DNA of 64,000 nt, taken from Deltaproteobacteria bacterium. GTDB taxonomy: Bacteria > Myxococcota_A > UBA9042 > PHBI01. Numbering within the stretch: the first letter of the stretch is position 1; each line of letters begins with the position of its first letter. The translations under genes were made by a program, and so were the position numbers. The stretch spans positions 248,001 to 312,000 of the forward strand of contig JACKFA010000003.1 in assembly GCA_020632715.1 (NCBI GenBank), written 5' to 3'. The notes below the pieces were generated by a model, which had not been told where the DNA came from, made no database searches, and worked only from the letters and a program-made list of their open reading frames with translations. This document shows, piece by piece, positions 37,452-45,538 of this stretch.

Positions 37452-37952
37452 ATGGCCGACCGCCCGACGCACGTGCTCTTCCTCTGCCTCGGCAACATCT
37501 GCCGCTCCCCGCTCGCGGAGGGCGTCTTCCGCGCCGAGGTCGAGCGCCGCGGCCTCGGCGCCGCCTACGTCGTCGACTCCGCCGGCACCGGCGCCTGGCA
37601 CGCCGGCGAGCCCCCCGACCGCCGCAGCGTCGCCGTCGCGCGGAAGCACGGCGTCGACATCTCCGCCCAGCGCGCCCGCCAGCTCGCCCCCGAGGACTTC
37701 GAGCGCTTCGACTGGATCGTCGCGATGGACGGCGACAACCTCCGGATCGCCCGCCAGCGCGCCGGGAGCGGCGCCCGGGCGCGCGTGGCCCGCTTCACGA
37801 GCTTCGTCCCCGACGCCTCCGTCGACGACGTGCCCGACCCCTACTACGGCGGCCCCGAGGGCTTCGACGACGTCTACCGGCTGCTCGCCGCCGGCGCCGG
37901 CCCCCTCCTCGACGTGCTCGAGGCCGAGGCGGGGCGCGGCCCCTCGCGGTGA
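37452..37952 (+). CDS. Low-molecular-weight protein tyrosine phosphatase
   Basis: 166-residue phosphatase: P-loop CLGNICRSP (C-x5-R), with the general acid Asp in DVPDPYYGG. These enzymes act on phosphotyrosine, phosphoarginine or, in some bacteria, phosphorylated ketosamine adducts on proteins. The gene ends in a 4-bp overlap (GTGA) with a fructosamine-kinase-family gene; that conserved pairing points to protein deglycation rather than tyrosine signalling. ATG 37452 is used; an upstream in-frame start would add 12 residues. Confidence 0.9.
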   Translation: MADRPTHVLFLCLGNICRSPLAEGVFRAEVERRGLGAAYVVDSAGTGAWHAGEPPDRRSVAVARKHGVDISAQRARQLAPEDFERFDWIVAMDGDNLRIARQRAGSGARARVARFTSFVPDASVDDVPDPYYGGPEGFDDVYRLLAAGAGPLLDVLEAEAGRGPSR

Positions 37953-38806
37953 GCCTCCCGACGCCGGTCGCGGACGCGGTCGAGCGCCTCCTCGGCGCCC
38001 GCCCCGAGCGCGCCGAGCGCGTCGGCGGGGGCTCGATCAACGAGGCGGCGCACGTCGTCGCGGGCGGTCGGGACGCCTTCGTGAAGTGGCACCGGCGCGC
38101 GCCGGCCGGCTTCTTCGAGGCCGAGGCCGACGGCCTCGCGCGCCTCCGGGCCACCGACTCCGTGCGCGTCCCCGAGGTCCTCGGGCTCGCCGTGGGCGAG
38201 GACGTCGCCGTGCTCGCGCTCTCCTGGCACCCGCCGGCCTCGCCGTCGGCCGCCCGCTGGCGCGAGGCCGGCGAGGCGCTCGCGCGGCTCCACGCCGTCC
38301 GCGGCCCGCGCCCCGGGCTCGAGCGGGACAACGTCATGGGCGCGGTACCCCAAGACAACCGCGCCGTCGCCGGCGGGAGCTGGATCGCCTTCTTCCGCGA
38401 GCGCCGCCTGCGCCCGCTCCTCGGCGACCTCCCCGCCGCCCTCCGCGCCCGGGTCGAGGCGCTCGATCTCGAGGCGCTCCTGACCGAGCCCGAGGGGGGC
38501 GCGCGCCTCCTCCACGGCGATCTCTGGGCGGGGAACCTGCACCACGCGGTGTCTGGCCCGATCTTCGTCGATCCGGCGGTCTACTTCGGGCACCCCGAGG
38601 TGGATCTCGCGATGACGCGGCTCTTCGGCGGCTTCCCGGCGCCGTTCCACGACGCCTATCACGGGGTCGCCGGCCGCCCCGACCGCGACCTTGACGCTCG
38701 CCTCGAGGTCCTCAATCTGTACCCGCTCCTCGTCCACGTGCGCCTGTTCGGGGGTGGCTACGTGCGAGACGTCGAGCGTATCGTCGACCGGTACGGAGGT
38801 CGCTGA
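37949..38806 (+). CDS. Fructosamine/ketosamine-3-kinase family protein
   Basis: 285-residue kinase of the FN3K/aminoglycoside-phosphotransferase fold. Seen: the nucleotide loop GGGSINEAAHV, catalytic Lys in AFVKWH, the Brenner motif LLHGDLWAGN, and the metal-binding FVDPAVYFGHPEVDLAM. FN3K relatives phosphorylate sugar adducts on lysines so that they fall off. Starts at GTG 37949 inside the phosphatase stop, so the two are translationally coupled and probably work in sequence on glycated protein. The substrate (fructosamine, ribulosamine or erythrulosamine) cannot be told from sequence. Confidence 0.9.
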   Translation: MSLPTPVADAVERLLGARPERAERVGGGSINEAAHVVAGGRDAFVKWHRRAPAGFFEAEADGLARLRATDSVRVPEVLGLAVGEDVAVLALSWHPPASPSAARWREAGEALARLHAVRGPRPGLERDNVMGAVPQDNRAVAGGSWIAFFRERRLRPLLGDLPAALRARVEALDLEALLTEPEGGARLLHGDLWAGNLHHAVSGPIFVDPAVYFGHPEVDLAMTRLFGGFPAPFHDAYHGVAGRPDRDLDARLEVLNLYPLLVHVRLFGGGYVRDVERIVDRYGGR

Positions 38807-38808
38807 CC

Positions 38809-39498
38809 ATGACGCGAGCCACGAGCCTTTCCCGATCCCTCCTGCTCCTCGCCGGCGCGGCGCTGCTCGCGGCGGCCTGCGGCGGCGGCGGCGAGCCAGC
38901 GCCCGAGGCCGGCCCGCGCGCCGTCGCCGTGACCGGCGCCCCCGTCGTGCCGACGCCGCTCGTCCTCGAGAGCGAGCGCCCGAGCGTCGTCTTCCGCTAC
39001 CTCGACGCGAGCGGCGCCGTCGCGACCGCGGCGAGCGTCGCCGACATCCCCGAGGGCTCGCGCGGCACGGTCGTCGTCTTCGACACCGAGGATCCGCCGC
39101 CGGCGGGGTGGGACCAGGTGGCCGACCTCCGGAAGGGCCTCCCCGTCACGGCGACCCCGAGGCGCGACTTCGCCTTCGAGGTGGCGGCGCAGACGAGCGC
39201 GAGCGCCGCCGGGCTCGCGGCGGCCGGGACCCCCGCGCGCGCGGCGAACGTCATCCTCTTCTCGAGCCAGGGGTGCGGCTACTGCAAGAAGGCGCGCGCC
39301 TTCTTCCGCGAGCACCACGTCCCCTTCACGGACCACGACATCGAGAACGAGGCCGGCGCCGAGGCGACGCTCGTCGCGCTCGCGAAGAAGGCGCACCTCT
39401 CGCAGGATCAGCTCTCGGGGGTCCCCATCCTCTTCATCGACGGGCAGCCCGTGCTCGGCTGGGACGAGGCGCGCGTCCGGAAGCTCCTCCGGATCTGA
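38809..39498 (+). CDS. Lipoprotein with C-terminal glutaredoxin domain
   Basis: 229-residue lipoprotein: lipobox LAAAC near residue 24, a non-conserved middle of about 110 residues, then a glutaredoxin fold with active site QGCGYCKKAR (CxxC) near residue 157 and the cis-Pro GVPILFIDGQPVLGWD. Probably a periplasmic thiol-disulfide reductase or oxidase anchored to a membrane. ATG 38809 follows GGAGG, 2 bp after the FN3K stop, so it is the third gene of the phosphatase-kinase operon. What keeps it reduced is not clear. Confidence 0.82.
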   Translation: MTRATSLSRSLLLLAGAALLAAACGGGGEPAPEAGPRAVAVTGAPVVPTPLVLESERPSVVFRYLDASGAVATAASVADIPEGSRGTVVVFDTEDPPPAGWDQVADLRKGLPVTATPRRDFAFEVAAQTSASAAGLAAAGTPARAANVILFSSQGCGYCKKARAFFREHHVPFTDHDIENEAGAEATLVALAKKAHLSQDQLSGVPILFIDGQPVLGWDEARVRKLLRI

Positions 39499-39665
39499 TC
39501 GCGGCGCGGGCGTCGTCGTCGCGCGCGTCGCTCGCGACGATCGCGGCGCGCGCGGGATCTCCGCCGAGTGTCGATTTTTTGACGCCCGGCGGGCCTCGGC
39601 AAAAAGTGGTCGACGAGCCCGGCGCGCGCCTGGCTCGCGAGACACGACCGTCGGGGAGCCACCAC

Positions 39666-40013
39666 ATGTCTGCAGCGTTCGCGTTCGAGCCTTCGCCCAT
39701 CGAGCCCCATCCCGCCGCCGGCCGCGCGAGCGCCGTCCCGGCCAGCGTCGTCTGCGGCCGCGGCCACGGCGCCCCGGCGTCCTCGCCCGTCGACGGCTTC
39801 GCCTCGCGCCTCGGCGCGACGGGCTTCCTGCTCGCCGCCCCCCTCGATCTCGCGCCGGGCGCCTTCGCCTGGGTGCGCCTGACGCTCGCCGACGGGAGCT
39901 CCATCCGCCCGCTCGTGCAGGTCGTCGCGCGCCGCGAGGAGGGCCTCTCCTGCCGGATCCAGCACCTCTTCCCGAGCGATCGCCGCGCGCTCGACGCGCA
40001 CCTCGCGGCCTGA
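39666..40013 (+). CDS. Short PilZ-like domain protein
   Basis: 115-residue protein whose second half resembles a PilZ beta-barrel: LGATGFLLAAPLDLAPGAFAW, a typical PilZ strand pattern, then RIQHLFPSDRRALDAHL at the end as in PilZ-family C-termini. The c-di-GMP-binding RxxxR at the N-terminus is not seen, so it may not bind the nucleotide. ATG 39666 begins a Pro/Ala-rich leader. The 167 bp before it hold an unusual T6/A5 pair around GACGCCCGGCGGGCCTCGGC (39574-39605), possibly a terminator of the preceding operon. Confidence 0.5.
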   Translation: MSAAFAFEPSPIEPHPAAGRASAVPASVVCGRGHGAPASSPVDGFASRLGATGFLLAAPLDLAPGAFAWVRLTLADGSSIRPLVQVVARREEGLSCRIQHLFPSDRRALDAHLAA

Positions 40014-40023
40014 CCGCCTGTAG

Positions 40024-40890
40024 TCAGTCGTCCGGCGCGCCGTCGGCCGAGCCGAGGGTCTCGCCGCCTGGCGGCGCCGTCGGCAGCGTCAGGAGCGTCG
40101 GCGCGATGGCCTCGCCGAACGGCCGCAGGAGCCGCGCGATGGCCCGCTGATCGTAGATCTGGCTGAAGTGCGAGAGCACGAGCCGGTCGTTCCGGAACGC
40201 GCCCGCGAGCGGCGTCAGCTCGTCGAGGTGGATGTGGCCGCCGGCTCGCGACTTGTCGAGCGGCTTCCGGGCGTCGAGGAAGGTGCACTCGAGCACGAGG
40301 ACCTCGCTCTCGAGGATGTGAGGCTCGCGGTCGAGGACCTCGACGAGGGTGTCGCCGGTGACCGAGAGCCAGGGGCGGCGCACGGTCTCGGTGACCTCGA
40401 CCCCATCCTTCCGGAGCGCGGCGATCTCGGGGCCGGGGCGGCCCTGGTGCTCCGGGAGCAGCTTCTGGACCTCCTCGACGACGGTGTAGCCGAACGAGGG
40501 GACCGGGTGATAGGTGCGGAAGGGCTCGAGGACGACGCCCTTCCGGAGGCTGTAGCGGCCGCCGACCTCGACGGGGACGATGTCGCAGCGGAGCTCGTAG
40601 CGCTGCACCTTCTCCCAGGCGTCGAGCATGGCGCGCAGCTCGCGCGCGACCTGCCCCGGGCAGTAGAGCGTGGGCGTCCGCATGCTGTAGAGCTGGCGGA
40701 GGCCGAGGAGGTAGGGGAGGCCGCCGGCGTGGTCGATGTGCGTGTGCGTGAGCGCGATGTGGTCGCACGTCAGGAGATCGGCGCGGCCGCGGCCGACGTC
40801 GATGGCGAGCTTGAGCTCGGGGACGCGCAGGGCGGTCTCGACCCCGCCGAGGGAGAAGCCCTCGAGGGAGAACGGGCCAAACTCGATCAC
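40024..40890 (-). CDS. Metallo-beta-lactamase fold hydrolase, RNase Z-like
   Basis: 288-residue MBL-fold enzyme with metal motif THTHIDHAGGLPYL (HxHxDH), then SVTGDTLVEVL, VLVLECTFLD (metal Asp/Glu), GGHIHLDELTPLA and VLSHFSQIY, in the order seen in tRNase Z. It may mature the 3' ends of tRNA or act on another phosphodiester. It lacks an obvious flexible exosite arm of the long form. GTG 40890 is preceded by GGAGCG. It converges on the PilZ-like gene with about 10 bp between the stops. Confidence 0.78.
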   Translation of the reverse strand: MIEFGPFSLEGFSLGGVETALRVPELKLAIDVGRGRADLLTCDHIALTHTHIDHAGGLPYLLGLRQLYSMRTPTLYCPGQVARELRAMLDAWEKVQRYELRCDIVPVEVGGRYSLRKGVVLEPFRTYHPVPSFGYTVVEEVQKLLPEHQGRPGPEIAALRKDGVEVTETVRRPWLSVTGDTLVEVLDREPHILESEVLVLECTFLDARKPLDKSRAGGHIHLDELTPLAGAFRNDRLVLSHFSQIYDQRAIARLLRPFGEAIAPTLLTLPTAPPGGETLGSADGAPDD

Positions 40891-40997
40891 GAGGCGCTCC
40901 AGGGGCTGGCATGGGGCGGAGCCGGGCTCGGCTCTGCGCGCCGCCCGTCGCGCTCGGCGACCGCGTCGCGCGGCCGGTCGAGAGGCGCCGCGTCGCC

Positions 40998-41026
40998 TTG
41001 AGGCGCGGCCCCCCGCGTGGTACTAC
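40998..41026 (+). promoter_or_regulatory. Possible promoter of the 41.06-kb lipoprotein gene
   Basis: TTGAGG (40998-41003) and TACTAC (41021-41026) with a 17-bp spacer, 29 bp before the start codon at 41055 and just ahead of its AGGAGG site. A partial consensus match. Confidence 0.4.
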
Positions 41027-41054
41027 TCTGCACACTTTGGCTCAGGAGGCGAGG

Positions 41055-41624
41055 ATGCGCCAGGGAATCGCGAGCGCCGTGACCGGCCGGATGGGGTGGA
41101 TCGCAACGGGCGCGCTCGCGTGTTCGATGCTCTTCGGGGCGCTCGGTTGCGAGAGCAACCGGACGAAGCTCACGAAGGAGCAGAGCGAGCAGGGGCTCGG
41201 CCTGTCCGACGCGTCGTCGGACAGGCGGCCGATCAGCATCGACCCACGCTGCGAGCTCAACGAGGAGGTCGTCGACCCGGCCGAGAAGTCCCCGGAGTGG
41301 GTCATCCAGCAGCTCCTCGAGGCGTCGTCGTCGCCGAAGGACGACGAGGCCTCCTTCCAGAAGTTCTTCAGCCACTTCGACGAGACGAAGTCGGAGAGCT
41401 GGGTGCGCCAGCAGTACTGGCCGCGCGCGCGCCAGCACGTCGACAAGTACCTGCTCCGCCCCGCCGGCGAGGGCGTCGTCTACAAGATCTGCGACCGCCG
41501 CCCGACGGGCGACAGCAAGGTGAAGATCTTCATCCAGAGCAACGACCCGAAGAAGTCGAACCCTCCGATCACGCTGGACAAGGACGCCGAGGGCGTGTGG
41601 AAGGTCTCGTTCTACTCGTACTGA
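41055..41624 (+). CDS. Small predicted lipoprotein, unknown function
   Basis: 189-residue lipoprotein: signal GALACSMLFGALGC with lipobox Cys at about residue 32, then a hydrophilic acidic domain. Features such as KSPEWVIQQLLEAS, FSHFDETKSESWVRQQYWP and VWKVSFYSY suggest a small folded alpha/beta domain, like NTF2-like or DUF4864-type regulators, but no assignment is secure. ATG 41055 follows AGGAGGCGAGG. It heads a plus-strand group with the kelch and PEGA genes. Confidence 0.7.
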   Translation: MRQGIASAVTGRMGWIATGALACSMLFGALGCESNRTKLTKEQSEQGLGLSDASSDRRPISIDPRCELNEEVVDPAEKSPEWVIQQLLEASSSPKDDEASFQKFFSHFDETKSESWVRQQYWPRARQHVDKYLLRPAGEGVVYKICDRRPTGDSKVKIFIQSNDPKKSNPPITLDKDAEGVWKVSFYSY

Positions 41625-41706
41625 ACGACGCCGGGCGCCGCGGCGTTCGCGTCGCGCCCCGTGCTTTGCGAGCCGTGCGGCGCGCGCCGCACCAGAGAGG
41701 GGGAGC

Positions 41707-43446
41707 ATGAGGAACGGGTCATTCGGCCTTGGCCTGGAGGCGGGCGACGCGCGCTGGCGGGTCGTCGCGCGCGGGCTCGCCGGCGCCGCCGCGGCGCTCG
41801 CGCTCGCGGGCGTGGGGTGCGCCGCGGAGGAGCCGGTCTCGGCCCCGATGGGGCTCTCGGTGAGCGCGCTCACGGGGACGGCCTGCGGGGATCCGTCGAG
41901 CCCCTCGACCGGGGTCGACCCGTTCGCGGACATCGGCGACATCAGCGTCGCCGTGCGCGCCTTCGACGAGGAGAGCGGCCGCTACGAGACGCTCGCCAAG
42001 GCGTCGACCTCGCTGAAGCAGGCGGCGAGCCTGCGGGTGAAGTCGGTCCCCGAGGGCACCGGGCGCGAGGTGATCGTGCTCGGGAAGGGCTCGCAGGCGC
42101 AGTGGTACGGCAAGGCGCCCGGGGTCACGGTCAAGCGCAACACGGACAACGCGGTCGACGTGCTGCTGACGAAGCTCGGTGAGCTCTCGTGCGTGCCGTC
42201 GCCCGCGACGTCGCTGAACGGGGTGTTCCCGGCGGCGGTGATGCTCGGTGACGGGCGCGCCCTCGTGACGGGGGGCTTCACCGAGGTCGTGGCGGACGGG
42301 AGCGGCAGCAAGCTCACCTCGCCGTCGTCGAGCGCGTTCCTCGTCGACATGGCGAGAGGGACGGTGAAGGACCTCGGCTCGATGGGGGCCGGGCAGGGCC
42401 GCGCGGCGCACGCGATGGTCTACATGCCCGAGGTCGATCAGGTGCTCATCGTGGGCGGCCTCTCGGAGATGCGCCTCGACGAGTCGAAGCCGTTCCCCTT
42501 CGTGTTCACCCACGACGACGCCGACAAGGCCCGCAACGACTACGTGATCTTCGACGTCGCCACGGAGACGTTCCGCGCCGGCACCGACACGATGGTCCGC
42601 GGGCGCGTGTTCCCGCGCGCTCAGGCCCTGGCCGACGGCACGGTGGTCGTGACGGGCGGCGGCCCGTGGCCGTACGACGATCAGGACGCCGGCTACCTGC
42701 AGGTCTCCGTCTTCGCGCCGACGCTCCACGACGGCGAGGGCGGCTTCCTCGACGTGAACAACTTCCGGAGCTTCTACACGCGCGCCGGGCACACGCTGAC
42801 GCCGGTCAACGACACCGCGGAGGGGCTCTCGCAGCTCCTCGTCTGGGGCGGGACGACGCCCGATCGCTCGTTCGGGAACCCGGCCGAGATCTTCGTGCAG
42901 TCGGGGCGGCAGCTCTCGGGGGTGAACGGGACGTTCAAGGAGGTGGTGATCACGGGTGAGGTGCCGTCGTTCACGTACTTCCACGAGGCGACGCCGCTCA
43001 CGGGGAACCGCGTGCTCATGACGGGCGGGGTCGCCTACGAGGGCGGGCTCACGGCGCCGCACGCGGATGAGGCGTGGCTCCTCACGTTCGTCGACGGGCC
43101 GAGCCCGTTCGTGAACGTGGTGAAGGTCCCGGGGCTCGGCGCGGGCCGCGTCTTCCACACGGCGCTCTCCCACGACCTCGTCCACGTCTCGGTCCTCGGC
43201 GGGTTCGTCGGCCTCGAGGCGCTCACGAGCGACACCGTGAAGCTCTTCGACGTGAGCAACACGACGTCGGCGTGGGCGACCGCCGCGGCGAGCGCGACCT
43301 TCGCGCCGCGTGGCGGGCAGGCGGCCGTGACCGGGCCGAGCGGCGCCGCGCTGCTCGCCGGAGGCGACGGCAGCGCGCGCGCCCACGGCGCGCAGCAGCG
43401 CCAGAGCGTCGAGATCTTCACGCCTCCCACCGTGCCGGTGCCGTGA
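41707..43446 (+). CDS. Kelch-repeat lipoprotein
   Basis: 579-residue lipoprotein: lipobox GVGC near residue 38, about 130 residues of N-terminal domain, then a predicted beta-propeller from about 165 to the end. The repeated GG steps of kelch blades are visible: ALVTGGF, VLIVGGLSE, VVVTGGGP, VLMTGGV, SVLGGF and LLAGGD. Such propellers usually bind other proteins or glycans on the cell surface. ATG 41707 follows GAGAGGGGGAG. The following PEGA gene starts 1 bp after its stop. Confidence 0.75.
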   Translation: MRNGSFGLGLEAGDARWRVVARGLAGAAAALALAGVGCAAEEPVSAPMGLSVSALTGTACGDPSSPSTGVDPFADIGDISVAVRAFDEESGRYETLAKASTSLKQAASLRVKSVPEGTGREVIVLGKGSQAQWYGKAPGVTVKRNTDNAVDVLLTKLGELSCVPSPATSLNGVFPAAVMLGDGRALVTGGFTEVVADGSGSKLTSPSSSAFLVDMARGTVKDLGSMGAGQGRAAHAMVYMPEVDQVLIVGGLSEMRLDESKPFPFVFTHDDADKARNDYVIFDVATETFRAGTDTMVRGRVFPRAQALADGTVVVTGGGPWPYDDQDAGYLQVSVFAPTLHDGEGGFLDVNNFRSFYTRAGHTLTPVNDTAEGLSQLLVWGGTTPDRSFGNPAEIFVQSGRQLSGVNGTFKEVVITGEVPSFTYFHEATPLTGNRVLMTGGVAYEGGLTAPHADEAWLLTFVDGPSPFVNVVKVPGLGAGRVFHTALSHDLVHVSVLGGFVGLEALTSDTVKLFDVSNTTSAWATAAASATFAPRGGQAAVTGPSGAALLAGGDGSARAHGAQQRQSVEIFTPPTVPVP

Positions 43447-43447
43447 C

Positions 43448-44857
43448 ATGACCGCCCACCCACGAAGGTTCCTCCGAATGACGACGCTTTGGAACACGAG
43501 CCGAGGGCGCGCGCCTGCTCCGGGGCGGCGCGCGGTGGCGCTCATGACCATGACCGCGTTCATGGCGCTGACGCTCGTGGAGCCGGGTCTGCGGCTCGAC
43601 ACGGGCGGCGTGGCGCGCGCGGCGGAGGCGCGGCCGCCGCGGCGCGTGGCGCTCTTCGTGATGCCCGAGAAGCGGGGCGGCGCGGGTGAGGCGAAGGTGC
43701 TGCAGTCGCTGATGCGCGAGGAGCTCAGGAAGCTCCGTGGCGTGGTGGCGGTCGGGGCGAACGGCGATCCCGGGGAGTCGGCGTCGCAGGCGATCGGCCC
43801 GAGCGTGGAGGCCGGCTTCCGGGCGCTGAACGACCGCGACGGGGCGAAGGCGGAGCAGGCCTTCAAGAAGGCGTACGACGCGATCTCGACCTACCGGGGG
43901 CCCCTCGACAAGCGCCTGATGGCGCGGATCCTGAAGGGCTACGGCGTCGCGAGCGCGATGACCGGCCGCGCGTCGAACGCCGAGCAGATGATGAGCGCGT
44001 CGCTGAACGTGTGGCCGGATCAGCAGGCGTCGGAGTACGGCTGGACGCTCGACACGCGGTCGGCGTTCCGCGAGGTCGAGCGCACGCACGCCGAGGCGGC
44101 GCCTGGCTCAGTGGAGCTGAGCTCCGACCCGGACGGGGCCGAGGTGCGCATCGACGGGGACCTCAAGGGCTTCACGCCGCTGACGGTGGAGGGCCTCGCG
44201 CCGGGGCTCCACTGGGTCGAGGCGACGATCGACGGCTACTATCGGGGTGGGCAGTTCGTGGCGGTGCCGGCGGGTGACTCGAGCCTCGCGCACGTCCCGC
44301 TCGACCCGGTGCCGAACCAGCGCACCATCGACGCGGCGCAGAGCAACGTGCAGCGCCTCATCCGCGGGCCGCAGGTGGCCTCGCCGCTCGGTGACCTCAA
44401 GCGACTCGCCGGCGCGGACGTGATCCTCGTGTTCGAGGTCGACAAGGTGCGCGGCAGCTACGATCTCAGCGGGTGGATGATGGGCGGCGGCGCGACGCCG
44501 ACGCGGGTCGGCGGGACGTACCCGGAGGACGGGAACCTGCTGTCGAGCCTGCAGACGATGATCGCGAAGGCGCTCGCGACGGAGGCCGGGAGCGACGACG
44601 AGATGCTCGCGCTCGACGGCCCGCCGCAGGCGAGCGTGATGGACGGCGGCGAGATCTACATCGACCCGAACGACCCGATCTTCAAGGAAGAGAAGAAGAA
44701 GGAAGGGGAGTCCATCACGGACAAGTGGTGGTTCTGGACGATCGCGGGCGGCGCGGCGGTGGCGCTGGTCGTCGGCGGGGTCCTGCTCTTCTCGGGCGGC
44801 GACGAGGGCTCGGGCCCGGCGGGGAACGTCGTGCTCGATCTGCACAAGGTCCAGTAG
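43448..44857 (+). CDS. PEGA-domain protein with C-terminal membrane anchor
   Basis: 469-residue exported protein: an N-terminal hydrophobic stretch (about 28-48), an alpha-helical region with TPR-like features (about 115-210), one PEGA domain (SVELSSDPDGAEVRIDG through LAPGLHWVEATIDGY, about 221-270), and near the end WWFWTIAGGAAVALVVGGVLLF, a membrane helix. PEGA domains are common on myxobacterial surfaces; role unknown. ATG 43448 is 1 bp past the kelch stop, so coupling is likely; ATG 43478 is an alternative with GAAGG upstream. Confidence 0.75.
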   Translation: MTAHPRRFLRMTTLWNTSRGRAPAPGRRAVALMTMTAFMALTLVEPGLRLDTGGVARAAEARPPRRVALFVMPEKRGGAGEAKVLQSLMREELRKLRGVVAVGANGDPGESASQAIGPSVEAGFRALNDRDGAKAEQAFKKAYDAISTYRGPLDKRLMARILKGYGVASAMTGRASNAEQMMSASLNVWPDQQASEYGWTLDTRSAFREVERTHAEAAPGSVELSSDPDGAEVRIDGDLKGFTPLTVEGLAPGLHWVEATIDGYYRGGQFVAVPAGDSSLAHVPLDPVPNQRTIDAAQSNVQRLIRGPQVASPLGDLKRLAGADVILVFEVDKVRGSYDLSGWMMGGGATPTRVGGTYPEDGNLLSSLQTMIAKALATEAGSDDEMLALDGPPQASVMDGGEIYIDPNDPIFKEEKKKEGESITDKWWFWTIAGGAAVALVVGGVLLFSGGDEGSGPAGNVVLDLHKVQ

Positions 44858-44917
44858 GCGCGCCCGGCGCCGGGCGCTGCGCGCCGACGCGCGACCTGCG
44901 ACGGGAGGCAGGTGGGC

Positions 44918-45124
44918 ATGCCGCAGAGTGCGGTCGGAGCGAGCCCCGGACCGAGCCCGAGCCAGGACGTCGAGGCCGCCGCCGGCGTCGTCGAGCCGCG
45001 TTGTGGCACGAGCCACGCGACGGGGCTCCTCGCGGGGCTCGCGGTCGTGCTCGCGATCGTGGTCGTCATCGGCTGGCGCTTCGTGTCGCGGCGGCGGGCG
45101 AAGCGTAGGAGACAGGTCGCGTAG
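44918..45124 (+). CDS. Small single-helix protein with Cys-TM-Arg tail
   Basis: 68 residues: a Pro/Ala-rich N-terminus, then PRCGTSHATG, one membrane helix and a basic end SRRRAKRRRQ. The Cys, helix and Arg-cluster order resembles the MYXO-CTERM sorting tail of Myxococcota, here almost alone. ATG 44918 is 9 bp after GGGAGG; GTG 44912 is also possible. It follows the PEGA gene by 60 bp. It could be a chance open frame. Confidence 0.4.
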   Translation: MPQSAVGASPGPSPSQDVEAAAGVVEPRCGTSHATGLLAGLAVVLAIVVVIGWRFVSRRRAKRRRQVA

Positions 45125-45150
45125 GCGGCGCCGACGGCCTCTCCGGTAGG

Positions 45151-45330
45151 GGCTCGCGCAGAGGCGCGGAGGCGCAGAGGCGGGCCCCCTCTCTGCGCCT
45201 CTGCGCCTCTGCGCGACACCCGAAACGCCTCCCGAGCCCGCCTCTGAGACCCCGCGAGGACACCCGCCAGAGCGACGAAGGCCCCGGCCAGCAGCTCATC
45301 GTTGGTTGACGGGGCCTCGGTTCGTCGGGA
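45151..45330. repeat. 180-bp tandem repeat, copy A
   Basis: Starts GGCTCGCGCAGAGGCGCGGA and contains an inverted repeat whose arms are built from GCGCAGAGGC (45155-45180) and CTCTGCGCCTCTGCGC (to about 45215). The second half has CGAGGACACCCGCC and a hairpin with arms GGCCCCG and CGGGGCC. It ends TTCGTCGGGA. Copy B follows at once with the same layout. No gene is seen in this 414-bp gap between the small protein and the triple-DsbA gene. Confidence 0.85.
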
Positions 45331-45510
45331 GGCTCGCGCAGAGGCGCAGAGGCGCAGAGGCGCAGAGGCGGCGGCCCTCTCTGCGCCTCTGCGCCTCTGC
45401 GCGAGACCCGAACGCCTCCGCACGCGGCTCCCAGAGCCCGCGAGGACACCCGCCCCAAAGTCGAAGGCCCCGCCACCGGCTCATCGCCGATGACGGGGCC
45501 TCCGTCGGGA
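45331..45510. repeat. 180-bp tandem repeat, copy B
   Basis: Exactly 180 bp after copy A, starting GGCTCGCGCAGAGGCGCAGA and ending TCCGTCGGGA. The left arm has one more GCAGAGGC step than A and the spacer has lost bases, so total length is unchanged. The terminal hairpin GGCCCCG...CGGGGCC is kept (about 45467-45500). It could act as a terminator for the triple-DsbA gene, which stops 29 bp away on the opposite strand. Confidence 0.85.
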
Positions 45511-45538
45511 CGTCAGCGCGCTCGCGCGCGCCGCTCGC

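Noticed and set aside
37121..37948. Upstream extension of the FN3K gene through the phosphatase gene
   Set aside because: That stretch is a shifted frame of the phosphatase gene and antisense of meaB.
39574..39605. Strong intrinsic terminator from the T6 and A5 runs
   Set aside because: The T run precedes and the A run follows the GC core, so on the plus strand no U tract follows the stem; only mentioned as a possibility.
45151..45510. CRISPR-like array
   Set aside because: Only two units, direct repeats are adjacent with no unique spacers, and no cas genes are present.
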